From: Flavobacteriales bacterium UBA3477
Lineage (GTDB): Bacteria > Bacteroidota > Bacteroidia > Flavobacteriales > Schleiferiaceae
NCBI GenBank assembly: GCA_002378005.1
Contig: DFQY01000029.1
Coordinates: 55,909-119,908, forward strand
DNA: 64,000 nucleotides
Direction: 5' to 3'
Shown here: positions 53,100 to 61,192 of the stretch, in pieces
How positions within the stretch are numbered: the first letter of the stretch is position 1
Layout: the number at the start of each line of letters is the position of its first letter
Program-made: the position numbers and the translations under genes
Notes under the pieces: generated by a model
What the model was told of the DNA's origin: nothing
Seen by the model: only the letters and a program-made list of their open reading frames with translations
The model's database searches: none

Positions 53100-54458
53100 T
53101 TAGCTCATCGCTGTGATGATATCTTGTTTGGTGATGATGTGCAATCCTTCGCCAAATTTGACCAACACTGCGCGATGACCTCCTTTGACCATCTTGGCAA
53201 TATCCTCGATGCTCGTGGTGAGTTCGACGATCGGGTAAGCTGGTCCCATAATATCACCGACCAAAGTTGCATTTGACGGGTTGTCCACCATGGAACTTAA
53301 CAAGGTGTGGTCGTCTATAGAACCCACCATTTCGCCATTCTGCATCACAGGAATCTGAGTGATGTCGTGTGTTTTCATCAAGCTTGCAGCGTTGCTGATC
53401 GGCGCGGTAGTGCTTACGGTGACCAACGGCAAGTGGCTGTGTCCGTCGATGAGGTCTTTGGCGACTTTATTGGCCGGTGCTAAGAATCCGCGATCCCGCA
53501 TCCAGTCATCGTTGTAGACTTTTCCTACATAACGTGAGCCGTGGTCGTGAAAAAGCACTACTACCACATCTTCAGGCGTTAGTTGGTCTTTTAGTTGACG
53601 TAAGCCTTGGAATGCAGAGCCACAGCTGTAGCCCAAGAACAGCCCTTCTTTTTTAGCCAATTCTCTCGTTGCCAATGCCCCGTCTTTATCCGTTACCTTC
53701 TCGAAGTAATCGATCACACTAAAATCAACGTTCTTTGGGAGGATGTCTTCCCCAATTCCTTCAGTGATGTAGCTGTAAATTTCTTTTTCGTCAAATTCTC
53801 CGGTTTCGTGGTACTTCTTGAACACCGAACCGTAGGTATCGATTCCCCAAACTTTGATGTTCGGGTTTTGCTCCTTCAAATATTTCCCTACACCAGAAAT
53901 GGTCCCTCCTGTTCCGACTCCGACGACGAAGTGCGTCACCTTACCTTCTGTTTGTTCCCAAATTTCAGGTCCCGTGCTTTCGTAATGCGCCTCGCGGTTA
54001 CTGAGGTTGTCGTATTGGTATGGGTAGAATGAGTTAGGAATCTCTTTATTCAATCTAGAAGCGACGCTGTAGTAGCTATCCGGATGCTCGGGAGCAACGT
54101 TGGTAGGACAAACGTATACTTCGGCGCCCATGGCGCGAAGGATGTCCATTTTCTCTTTACTCTGCTTATCACTCAGGGTACAAATGAGCTTGTATCCTTT
54201 GACAATTGCCGCTAATGCAAGCCCCATTCCTGTATTTCCAGAGGTACACTCGATGATGGTACCTCCGGGTTTCAAATCACCGCGGGCCTCGGCATCTTCA
54301 ATCATTTTCAAGGCCATACGGTCTTTTACGCTGTGGCCAGGATTGAAGTATTCCACCTTCGCATAGACGGGGCAAGGAAAGTCTTGAGCGATTTTATTGA
54401 GTTTGATCATGGGCGTATCGCCGATGGTCTCGAGAATGCTATTGTAAATAGGGCGCAT
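53100..54458 (-). CDS. Cystathionine beta-synthase-type PLP enzyme with C-terminal CBS pair
   Basis: PLP fold-type II enzyme of 452 residues. Start taken at ATG 54456-54458 (MRPIYNSILETIGDTPMIKL); the frame is open 31 codons upstream but without family character. The PLP Lys is in GHSVKDRMAL, and the phosphate loop is VGTGGTISGVG. The substrate loop is ECTSGNTGMGLA. After residue ~335 two CBS motifs follow (MKTHDITQIPVMQNGEMVG and MVKGGHRAVLVKFGEGLHI). This arrangement matches cystathionine beta-synthase of the transsulfuration route, condensing serine (or acetylserine) with homocysteine. Cysteine synthase activity is an alternative. Confidence 0.9.
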   Translation of the reverse strand: MRPIYNSILETIGDTPMIKLNKIAQDFPCPVYAKVEYFNPGHSVKDRMALKMIEDAEARGDLKPGGTIIECTSGNTGMGLALAAIVKGYKLICTLSDKQSKEKMDILRAMGAEVYVCPTNVAPEHPDSYYSVASRLNKEIPNSFYPYQYDNLSNREAHYESTGPEIWEQTEGKVTHFVVGVGTGGTISGVGKYLKEQNPNIKVWGIDTYGSVFKKYHETGEFDEKEIYSYITEGIGEDILPKNVDFSVIDYFEKVTDKDGALATRELAKKEGLFLGYSCGSAFQGLRQLKDQLTPEDVVVVLFHDHGSRYVGKVYNDDWMRDRGFLAPANKVAKDLIDGHSHLPLVTVSTTAPISNAASLMKTHDITQIPVMQNGEMVGSIDDHTLLSSMVDNPSNATLVGDIMGPAYPIVELTTSIEDIAKMVKGGHRAVLVKFGEGLHIITKQDIITAMS

Positions 54459-54505
54459 GTAATGCTTCTGTTTGTTTTGGTGCCTTAAAGATAGGAGAGA
54501 TCTCG

Positions 54506-55723
54506 CTACGAAAAGCGGATGCTTTGAATAGGTTGTAAACGAGCAATCCAACGCACAGGGAGGAGTAGGATAAAGTAGGCGACGAGGATGAAGCCGAGGT
54601 TAGCCCCGATAATCCAAGCCCAATCAAAATGGATGGGTGCGGATGCGATGTAATAGGTACTAGGGTCCAATTGGACCCACTTAAACCACTGCTGCAATGC
54701 ACTAAGTCCTAAACCTACGGCATTACCGATGAGCAGCCCTTTGACCAAAATATTGAGGCTCAACCACTGAAACACTTGCAAAATCATGCGATCCGGTGCG
54801 CCCATCGATTTTAAAATTCCGATCATTCGCGTTCGGTCGATGATCAGTACTAGAAGGGCGGTGATGAGGTTGGATAGCGCTACGATGAGTACGATGGCGA
54901 GCACCAAGACGATATTCGTATCAAACAAAGCCAACCATCCAAAGATGGCGGGATGGCGTGATTCTAGGCTGCTCACTTGAAGATCATACGGTACGAGTGC
55001 ATTCCAATAAGCACTTAAGGTGGCACGCTGTTCTGGGGCGTTCAAGTGAACTACATAGGTACTCACACTGTCCTTATCCCACCCGTTTAGTCGTCGCACA
55101 TCGGTGTCGGACATGAGGATGTTTTGCTGATCGAATTCATCCAACCCCGAGGTATAGGTTCCGTAGATTTTAGTGTTGATCAAACGAGGTAAACCGCGTT
55201 CACCCTTGAGTAATGTTAGGACCGCTGTATCGCCTGCGGATAAGTTTAGTTTTCCAGCGATGGCCTCGGATATCCAGCAGCCATAACGGTCATTTATTGG
55301 GCTTCCTGTAGTTTCGAATCGCGATGAGAAATACTCGAAGTTGTTCTCTGTAAACCCTTGAATTTGAATACCTTCGAAAATATCTGCATTTGGATTAACT
55401 AAGAGAGCTGCCTTTTGAACGACCGGAAAGATTTGGTGCACATAGGGGGCTTGGACTAGTTCTGTGAATAAGCTGTCTTCTAATGCGATAGGGCGCCATT
55501 CTTCGGTTCGATTCAGAGAATAGGCTTGGACGGTAAAATCACCTTCGAGTTCGCGAAACTTGTCCATGATGGCATGCTGAAGACCTTTTCCTGACGTTAT
55601 GGATAAAACGACTAGTGCCATACCCATTGCAGTGGCTGCGATGCTTAACTTTAGCAAAGGACCAATAACTTTTGACCCCATACTTTTTTGAATCTTCCGC
55701 GCTATGAAAAAAGCCTCCTTCAT
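54506..55723 (-). CDS. LolC/LolE-like ABC transporter permease
   Basis: FtsX-domain permease of 405 residues, resembling the lipoprotein-release system. It begins MKEAFFIARKIQKS, as in the LolC/E group (FIARR-type start), with the first helix at ~22-45 (KLSIAATAMGMALVVLSITSG). A large periplasmic MacB-like domain spans ~50-255. Three C-terminal helices follow, with IDRTRMIGILKSMGAPDRMI, the coupling region for the ATPase. No LolD-type ATPase is adjacent. Its ATG (55721-55723) lies 17-20 bases inside the divergent NamZ-like gene if that gene starts at 55704. Lipoprotein transport is likely but not certain. Confidence 0.85.
   Translation of the reverse strand: MKEAFFIARKIQKSMGSKVIGPLLKLSIAATAMGMALVVLSITSGKGLQHAIMDKFRELEGDFTVQAYSLNRTEEWRPIALEDSLFTELVQAPYVHQIFPVVQKAALLVNPNADIFEGIQIQGFTENNFEYFSSRFETTGSPINDRYGCWISEAIAGKLNLSAGDTAVLTLLKGERGLPRLINTKIYGTYTSGLDEFDQQNILMSDTDVRRLNGWDKDSVSTYVVHLNAPEQRATLSAYWNALVPYDLQVSSLESRHPAIFGWLALFDTNIVLVLAIVLIVALSNLITALLVLIIDRTRMIGILKSMGAPDRMILQVFQWLSLNILVKGLLIGNAVGLGLSALQQWFKWVQLDPSTYYIASAPIHFDWAWIIGANLGFILVAYFILLLPVRWIARLQPIQSIRFS
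54663..54678. repeat. 16-bp perfect palindrome GGGTCCAATTGGACCC
   Basis: Lies inside the LolC-like gene, where it encodes WVQLDP. It contains two copies of the over-represented word GGTCCAATT back to back. No regulatory role is evident. Confidence 0.5.
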
Positions 55724-56966
55724 CTCCGTGCAATTTAGAACAACTCTAGCGTTATTCTCGGCATTGCTCTTGTGCTTTTCTGCGCGCGGGCAAGAAAGTT
55801 ATGTGCCGGGTATTGCTCAGACTGGAGAGTATTACATGAAGCTCACTGAAAAATCCGTGGCGGTAGTAGCTAATGCGACATCCTTGTTACCGAATGGCAC
55901 CCATACGGTCGACCATTTGATTTCACTGAGCGTAAACGTGCAACAAGTGTGGGCCCCGGAACACGGCTTCAGGGGCGATGCAGATGCAGGAGAGCACGTG
56001 GAAGACGGCCGCGATCCCAAAACAGGAATACCCATCAAGAGTTTGTACGGTAAAACCAAGCGTCCATCCACGGATTGGCTGGAAGGCTTAGATTGGGTCA
56101 TTTATGATATTCAAGACGTTGGGGTTCGATTCTACACCTACAGCACGACTTTGAGTTACGTGATAGATGCCTGTGTGGAGGCCGGTGTTTCGCTGATGAT
56201 TATGGACCGGGGCAACCCAAACGGTCATTACATAGACGGTCCCATTTTAAAACCAGGCTTCGAGAGTATGGTAGGTTTGCACCCTATACCGGTAGTGCAC
56301 GGCTTAACCATGGGGGAATATGCTTCTATGGTCTACGGTGAGCGTTGGATGCCTGCAACAGAGAATGAGGAATGGTGCACAGCCTTTGAGAAAAAAGGCG
56401 GCATAGAAGTTATCCGATGCAAAGGGTATTCTCACCATAAGGTCTTCACTGAATTCCAGGTCCCTCCTTCGCCCAATCTGCGCTCTATTGAGGCCATTTG
56501 GCATTACCCAAGCTTGTGTTATTTCGAGGGCACACCCATTTCCTGCGGACGAGGTACCGATGCCCCATTTACCCGTTTTGGTGCGCCGTGGCTTGATGCG
56601 GAAGGGTACGAGCATCGATTCACACCTGCGCCAGATCACGGATCAAAGTATCCGAAGTTTCAAGGGAAGGAATGCGGTGGGGTCCAATTGTCCCAGGATA
56701 TAACGACGGCCCCTAAGGAAATCGATTGGACCTATTTGTTTGACGCCTATGCATATTGGAAAGAAAATGTACCAGCCGAGGCGCTAGAATTTTTTAATGC
56801 TTTCTTTGAAAAATTGGCCGGTTCAAAAGAACTACAACAAGCCTTGGAAGCTGGTATGAGCGTGGAGGAGTGGGTGAGCTCTTATAATGGAGAGTTGCAC
56901 CAATACAAGCAAAAGGCTTATGAGTACTCAATGTATCGTCTTGTCGAGATGAATAAGTCCAACTAG
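55704..56966 (+). CDS. NamZ-like exo-beta-N-acetylmuramidase (DUF1343)
   Basis: Exported protein of 420 residues in the DUF1343 family, whose characterised member NamZ releases terminal N-acetylmuramate from peptidoglycan fragments. Signal peptide: FRTTLALFSALLLCFSARG. Core: VAVVANATSLL, VWAPEHGFRGDADAGEHVEDG, PIKSLYGKTKRPS, DWVIYDIQDVGVRFYTY, and LMIMDRGNPNGHYIDGP. The ATG at 55704 makes its start overlap the divergent permease gene by 20 bases. A GTG at 55728 would avoid overlap and still leave a full signal peptide, so the start is uncertain. Likely a cell-wall recycling role in the periplasm. Confidence 0.88.
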   Translation: MKKASFISVQFRTTLALFSALLLCFSARGQESYVPGIAQTGEYYMKLTEKSVAVVANATSLLPNGTHTVDHLISLSVNVQQVWAPEHGFRGDADAGEHVEDGRDPKTGIPIKSLYGKTKRPSTDWLEGLDWVIYDIQDVGVRFYTYSTTLSYVIDACVEAGVSLMIMDRGNPNGHYIDGPILKPGFESMVGLHPIPVVHGLTMGEYASMVYGERWMPATENEEWCTAFEKKGGIEVIRCKGYSHHKVFTEFQVPPSPNLRSIEAIWHYPSLCYFEGTPISCGRGTDAPFTRFGAPWLDAEGYEHRFTPAPDHGSKYPKFQGKECGGVQLSQDITTAPKEIDWTYLFDAYAYWKENVPAEALEFFNAFFEKLAGSKELQQALEAGMSVEEWVSSYNGELHQYKQKAYEYSMYRLVEMNKSN

Positions 56967-56976
56967 GCATAATAAA

Positions 56977-57003
56977 AAACCCCGCTCGAGGCGGGGTTTC
57001 TTT
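56977..57003. terminator. Hairpin terminator between convergent genes
   Basis: 9-bp stem AAACCCCGC / GCGGGGTTT with a five-base TCGAG loop, preceded by A-rich and followed by T-rich bases, so it can serve both the NamZ-like and the DUF2911 genes. Confidence 0.85.
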
Positions 57004-57021
57004 CTAAAGTCGAAAAGCGGA

Positions 57022-57834
57022 TTATTTCCAGCCTTTCATTTCTTTCTCGTAGCCGGTTCTGTAGGAATCGGGTGCTCCCATATCCATTGCTTTTTTACCC
57101 TGCTTAAGGGCAGCTTTGGTATCGCCTGCCGCGTATAGAATTTTTGCTTTTACCCAGTTCGCGTACCAGTAATCTGGATCCAGTTGTAAGGCAATTTCGA
57201 TGGTGGCGAGGGCTTTTTCATGATCACCTTGACCGCTGTAGTAGTTTGCGGCATTTCTGTACGCGCGCTTAGCATCTGATAGAGCTCTCTCTACATTTTT
57301 ACCACTTTCGCCATCAGAATCTACTCCTAGGTTAACACTTACTTCAGTGTTGGCCCATTCCAGGACTAATTCTCCACCGGTAGTGCTTAATGATTTGAAG
57401 CCTATGGTAAAGCTTTCATCAAAATCACCAGTGGTTGCAGGTACAGCGGTACGGAGTACATCACTTTCCTGTGCGTAACCAGTATTGCCCCAAAGGTTGG
57501 TTTGGGTAGATAAGATAATGGTCCACTCATTCTCACCTGGAATAGTGAATAGCGCATATTCTCCAGCACTTACATCATTACCATTCATGGTGAAGTCGGT
57601 TGATGCACTAAGAATGACGCAGGCATTCGCACCAGTACGCCATACTTCATTGTAAGGTACTAGATCACCGAAGATTGGGCGTCCACGCGTGGCAGGACGA
57701 CTGTAGGTAATGCTAAAGTCCGTGAGACCTATTCTTTGGTCAATGGTAGAAGTAGGTGAGGGTTGTGGTAGCTCTTGGGCGTTCATCGGTAAGGCCACTG
57801 CTAGAAGGGCGGCACCGAGTATCCATTTTTTCAT
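57022..57834 (-). CDS. DUF2911 domain protein with C-terminal TPR region
   Basis: Exported protein of 270 residues (signal MKKWILGAALLAVALPMNA). Residues ~25-170 match the DUF2911 family: ITYSRPATRGRPIFGDLVPYNEVWRTGANA, then DVSAGEYALFTIPGENEWTIIL, and LVLEWANTEVSV. The C-terminal third is helical with TPR-like units (NYYSGQGDHEKALATIEIALQLDPDYWYANWVKAKILY). The family is widespread in Bacteroidota but has no known activity. It lies 55 bases after ribH; that gap has only a weak -7-like TACTTTAG. Confidence 0.87.
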   Translation of the reverse strand: MKKWILGAALLAVALPMNAQELPQPSPTSTIDQRIGLTDFSITYSRPATRGRPIFGDLVPYNEVWRTGANACVILSASTDFTMNGNDVSAGEYALFTIPGENEWTIILSTQTNLWGNTGYAQESDVLRTAVPATTGDFDESFTIGFKSLSTTGGELVLEWANTEVSVNLGVDSDGESGKNVERALSDAKRAYRNAANYYSGQGDHEKALATIEIALQLDPDYWYANWVKAKILYAAGDTKAALKQGKKAMDMGAPDSYRTGYEKEMKGWK

Positions 57835-57889
57835 GTGAGTTGTTTTTAGGGTTTGCCCTAAAGTAACAAGAAATGTGGTTCAAGGTTGA

Positions 57890-58366
57890 TTAGAGGGCCA
57901 TCATTTTTAGCGCTGCCACAGCGGCTTCTGTCCCCTTGTTGCCGTGAATGCCGCCGGAACGAGCTCTGCTTTGTTCGATGGTATTATCGGTCAATACACA
58001 GAAGATCGTAGGAGCGTCGTAGCTGAGGTTTAGCTCGGTAACCCCGTAAGTAACGCTTTGGCAAACGTAATCGAAGTGTTTGGTTTCGCCTTGGATGACA
58101 CAACCGACCATAATGACGGCATCGGGTTCTTCTTGCTCATGAATGCGCTTGGCAGCGTAAGTGAGCTCAACTGCACCAGGAACATCAATGGAAATGATGT
58201 GCTCTGGATCCACCCCGTGTTGCACTAAAGTATCGTGGGCTCCTGCAGCGAGGGCGCTAGTGATTTCATCATTCCACTCAGCACGAATAATGGCAACGAC
58301 TTTTCCTTCGCCCGAAGGGACGGAAGAATCATTGGTACTGTCTAAATGCTGGTGGGCGGTGGCCAT
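57890..58366 (-). CDS. ribH: 6,7-dimethyl-8-ribityllumazine synthase
   Basis: Penultimate step of riboflavin synthesis; forms a large icosahedral or pentameric assembly. The 158-residue protein shows VAIIRAEWNDEITSALAAGA, the substrate loop IDVPGAVELTYAAKRI, VMVGCVIQGETKHFDYVCQSV and the C-terminal NKGTEAAVAALKMM. The phosphate-binding Gly-Glu-Thr and catalytic His (TKHFDYV) are present. It begins one base after the TPR protein's stop. Confidence 0.95.
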   Translation of the reverse strand: MATAHQHLDSTNDSSVPSGEGKVVAIIRAEWNDEITSALAAGAHDTLVQHGVDPEHIISIDVPGAVELTYAAKRIHEQEEPDAVIMVGCVIQGETKHFDYVCQSVTYGVTELNLSYDAPTIFCVLTDNTIEQSRARSGGIHGNKGTEAAVAALKMMAL

Positions 58367-58367
58367 T

Positions 58368-59054
58368 TTATTTAAGAGCGGCGATTACTACTGCGATGCC
58401 TTGTGCTTGACGGCTCTCTGGGTAATCAGATTCGATGCGCTCGTATAATTTTACAGCCTTACCATTTTCGCCCAAGGCTTCATAAGCCAAACCTGCTTTC
58501 CACAAGAATAGGGGAGTTGTAAAGTCATTTTCAGTGGCCTTGTGCGCCTTATTGTAGTAGTCAACGGCATCTTCCATTTGGCCCAATTCTACGAATGCAT
58601 CACCAATAACCCCATATGCCATGGCAGCAGTGGCTACATCATCAGCATCATACTGGTCCATTTGATCAATGGCATTTTCGTAGTCGCCTTGTGTGTAGTA
58701 GGCGATACCGGCGTAGTAATGCGCGCTGTTACCAGAAGGAGTGCTGCTGTACTCGTCCATGATGTCCAAGAGACCGAGATAGGCATTAGTGCCGTTCAAA
58801 GCAAGATCCATAGAATCTGTTTCGAACCACTTAATGGCTTTGGCCATTTCTTTGGCTCCTTCTTCAGCTTTTGGCTGAACGATATATGTGTTGTAGGCAA
58901 ATAATACCAAAACGACGGCAACGACTGCACCTACAGCGATACCTACCTGACGGGCGTTGTTCTCAAGGAACTGCTCTGTTTTAGTCAAGGTCTGTTCTAC
59001 GCTATCAAATCCTAGGTTTTCTTCTACTGCCGGTTGTTGTTTCTTCTTAGCCAT
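58368..59054 (-). CDS. Membrane-anchored TPR protein (YfgM-like)
   Basis: A 228-residue protein with start at ATG 59052-59054 (MAKKKQQPAVEEN). A cytoplasmic N-terminus of ~40 residues precedes one membrane helix (VGIAVGAVVAVVLVLFAYNTY). The outer part has about four TPR units (SAHYYAGIAYYTQGDYENAIDQM, MAYGVIGDAFVELGQMEDAVDYY, PLFLWKAGLAYEALGENGKAV). The layout resembles E. coli YfgM, which binds the secretion translocon, but similarity is only in architecture. It is cotranscribed with ribH and divergent from recF, with a -7 box 23 bases upstream. Confidence 0.83.
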   Translation of the reverse strand: MAKKKQQPAVEENLGFDSVEQTLTKTEQFLENNARQVGIAVGAVVAVVLVLFAYNTYIVQPKAEEGAKEMAKAIKWFETDSMDLALNGTNAYLGLLDIMDEYSSTPSGNSAHYYAGIAYYTQGDYENAIDQMDQYDADDVATAAMAYGVIGDAFVELGQMEDAVDYYNKAHKATENDFTTPLFLWKAGLAYEALGENGKAVKLYERIESDYPESRQAQGIAVVIAALK

Positions 59055-59077
59055 AATGCTTCTTGAATTGAGTCCGC

Positions 59078-59085
59078 CAAAAATA
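59078..59085 (-). promoter_or_regulatory. -7 box TATTTTTG for the TPR-ribH unit
   Basis: Exact TAnnTTTG on the minus strand, 23 bases before the TPR-protein ATG and back to back with the recF box at 59111. Confidence 0.6.
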
Positions 59086-59110
59086 GTATAAATTTTGAAG
59101 CTTAGAAGCC

Positions 59111-59118
59111 TATTTTTG
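59111..59118 (+). promoter_or_regulatory. -7 box TATTTTTG, near-leaderless promoter of recF
   Basis: Exact TAnnTTTG with five bases (TAGCT) before the recF ATG at 59124. Confidence 0.62.
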
Positions 59119-59123
59119 TAGCT

Positions 59124-60239
59124 ATGGAAAACCTTTTGGTCAAGCAATTAGAGCTCACACATTTTAAAAACCATCGCGCGTCGAATTGGTCCTTCAACCC
59201 TAAGGTGAATATTATATCAGGGAATAACGGGAACGGGAAGACAAATGTGCTGGATGCCTTGCATTTCTTGAGCTTGACGAAAAGTTATTTGAATTTGACG
59301 GATGGTCAAACCATCTCTCACGGGGAGACGATGTCCTTGGTTAAAGCCAATATTGAGCGTAAAAATTCAGAGCATTCGGTGGATTTGGGGCTTAAAAAAG
59401 GTCAGAAAAAGAAGATTCGAGTAGATGGAAAAGAGGTGGAGCGATTGGCGGATCACATCGGGTATTTGCCCGTGGTGATGATCTCGCCCATGGACCGCGA
59501 CCTCATTATTGATGCGGCTGAGATACGCAGAAAATGGATGGATACGACCATTTCTCAGAGTGATTCGAGTTATTTGCGCGCGCTGATTCAATACAACAGG
59601 GCTTTATCGCAGCGCAATACAACCCTGAAATACTTTGCCAAAAACAGAGCCTTCGATGCAGAGATGCTGGGTTTGTACAACGACCAATTAGTCGAATACA
59701 GTGCCCAAATTTCTCAGGCCCGTCAGGCGTTCGTGGAGGAATTGGCCCCACTACTTCAGCATTATTATGAGGTGCTTTCCGGCGGCAAGGAAGGAGTCGG
59801 TTTGACCTACAAGAGTCAACTGCTCACTGCTTCGATGGAGGAGTTACTGGCCTCGAATTTGGAAAAGGACAGGGTGTTGCAATACACATCAGCGGGAACA
59901 CATCGCGATGATTTGACCTTTAAGTTGGGGGATCATCCGATCAAAAAAGTGGGATCGCAAGGCCAGCAAAAGAGTTTTTTAATTGCCTTAAAATTGGCCC
60001 AATTCGAAGTGAGCAAACGCCACATGAATATGCCGCCGTTGCTGCTGTTGGACGATATTTTTGACAAATTAGACGAAGGCCGCGTGGCGAATCTTCTGCA
60101 GCTAGTAAATACTGAGGAGTTTGGGCAGATCTTCATTACGGATACTCATCCAGAGCGCATGCAGCAACTCAGCGAAAACCTCAAGCTCAATCATACCACC
60201 TTTGAAATTGCAGATAATGGCGAAGTACAAACCCTCTAA
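59124..60239 (+). CDS. recF: DNA replication and repair protein RecF
   Basis: SMC-like ATPase that loads RecA at gaps through RecOR. The Walker A motif is ISGNNGNGKTNVLDALHFL near residue 32. The signature motif is in KVGSQGQQKSFLIALKLAQ, and Walker B in PPLLLLDDIFDKLDE. The family start LVKQLELTHFKNHR is also seen. Length 371 is normal. It is not beside dnaA/dnaN as in many bacteria. The DUF721 gene starts inside its last 23 bases. Confidence 0.96.
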   Translation: MENLLVKQLELTHFKNHRASNWSFNPKVNIISGNNGNGKTNVLDALHFLSLTKSYLNLTDGQTISHGETMSLVKANIERKNSEHSVDLGLKKGQKKKIRVDGKEVERLADHIGYLPVVMISPMDRDLIIDAAEIRRKWMDTTISQSDSSYLRALIQYNRALSQRNTTLKYFAKNRAFDAEMLGLYNDQLVEYSAQISQARQAFVEELAPLLQHYYEVLSGGKEGVGLTYKSQLLTASMEELLASNLEKDRVLQYTSAGTHRDDLTFKLGDHPIKKVGSQGQQKSFLIALKLAQFEVSKRHMNMPPLLLLDDIFDKLDEGRVANLLQLVNTEEFGQIFITDTHPERMQQLSENLKLNHTTFEIADNGEVQTL

Positions 60240-60516
60240 CGAACAAACCATGGGGGAGGCGTTGTCGCTGTTCCTAGAGCGCTACAGGCTGCGCCGCGGA
60301 TTCGACGATGCCATGGTACTCAAGGCGTGGGACGATGTGCTAGGCCCGTCGATCACGAGGCAGACGACCTCCAAAAAGGTACAGAATAAGGTATTGGTGG
60401 TCCAATTAGATTCGTCCGTCGTCCGTAAAGAATTGTTGATGGTGAAGTCCAAGATTATTGCTTCTATCAATGAACACCTGGGCAGAGAGGCCATCACCGA
60501 CCTTCACCTATTTTAA
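60217..60516 (+). CDS. DUF721 (DciA-like) protein
   Basis: A 99-residue protein, start at ATG 60217-60219 (MAKYKPSNEQTMGEALSLF). The frame is open further up but only within recF. The DUF721 core is visible: KAWDDVLGPSITRQT, KVLVVQLDSSVVRKELLMVKSKII and the closing helix. The family includes DciA, a loader of the replicative helicase in bacteria without DnaC, and a gene next to recF is its usual place. Overlap with recF is 23 bases. Its stop shares bases with the convergent trmD stop (TTAA, 60513-60516). Confidence 0.85.
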   Translation: MAKYKPSNEQTMGEALSLFLERYRLRRGFDDAMVLKAWDDVLGPSITRQTTSKKVQNKVLVVQLDSSVVRKELLMVKSKIIASINEHLGREAITDLHLF

Positions 60517-61190
60517 TCTGCAAGTAAATCTGGACGGCGTTCCTTAGTGCGCTTGTAGGCTTGCTCCTCACGCCAGAGGTCTATGGCCTTGGTATTGCCA
60601 CTGAGCAAGATTTCCGGTACTCTGTGTCCTCGAAACTCTTCCGGTCGCGTGTACACGGGCGGCGCTAAAAGATCGTCTTGAAAACTATCCGTAAGCGCTG
60701 AGGTCTCGTCATTTAACACTCCAGGAATGAGGCGAATGATGGCGTCGGTAATGACCGCTGCGGCTAATTCCCCTCCAGAAAGCACGTAATCTCCAATGCT
60801 GAACTCGTGGGTCACCCAATGGTCACGAATGCGCTGGTCGATGCCTTTGTAATGGCCACAGATCATAATCATGTTGCCCATCAAACTCAAGGCATTGGCA
60901 TCGCGTTGATCGAATCGCTTGCCATCCGGTGTCATGTACAATACAGCCTCATAGTCGCGCTCGCTTTGAAGCTCTTCTATGCAGGCCACAATAGGTTCAC
61001 ATTGAATCACCATGCCGGCGCCTCCACCGTACTGGTAATCATCGACTTGTTGGTGTTTGCCGGCACCAAATTCACGCAACTCATGCACATGCACTTCGGC
61101 AATGCCTTTGTCTGCCGCACGCTTGAGGATGCTATGCGAAAAAGGGCCCTCGAGGAGCTCCGGCATTACTGAAATGATGTCTATGCGCAC
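60513..61190 (-). CDS. trmD: tRNA (guanine-37-N1)-methyltransferase
   Basis: Methylates G37 next to the anticodon, preventing frameshifts. SPOUT knot motifs: MRIDIISVMPELL at the start, QVDDYQYGGGAGMVI, MICGHYKGIDQRI and SIGDYVLSGGELAAAVITDA with the catalytic Asp-rich stretch. Length 225 is standard. It lies two bases after the oxygenase gene. It is not grouped with rimM, rpsP and rplS here. Confidence 0.97.
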   Translation of the reverse strand: MRIDIISVMPELLEGPFSHSILKRAADKGIAEVHVHELREFGAGKHQQVDDYQYGGGAGMVIQCEPIVACIEELQSERDYEAVLYMTPDGKRFDQRDANALSLMGNMIMICGHYKGIDQRIRDHWVTHEFSIGDYVLSGGELAAAVITDAIIRLIPGVLNDETSALTDSFQDDLLAPPVYTRPEEFRGHRVPEILLSGNTKAIDLWREEQAYKRTKERRPDLLAD

Positions 61191-61192
61191 GA

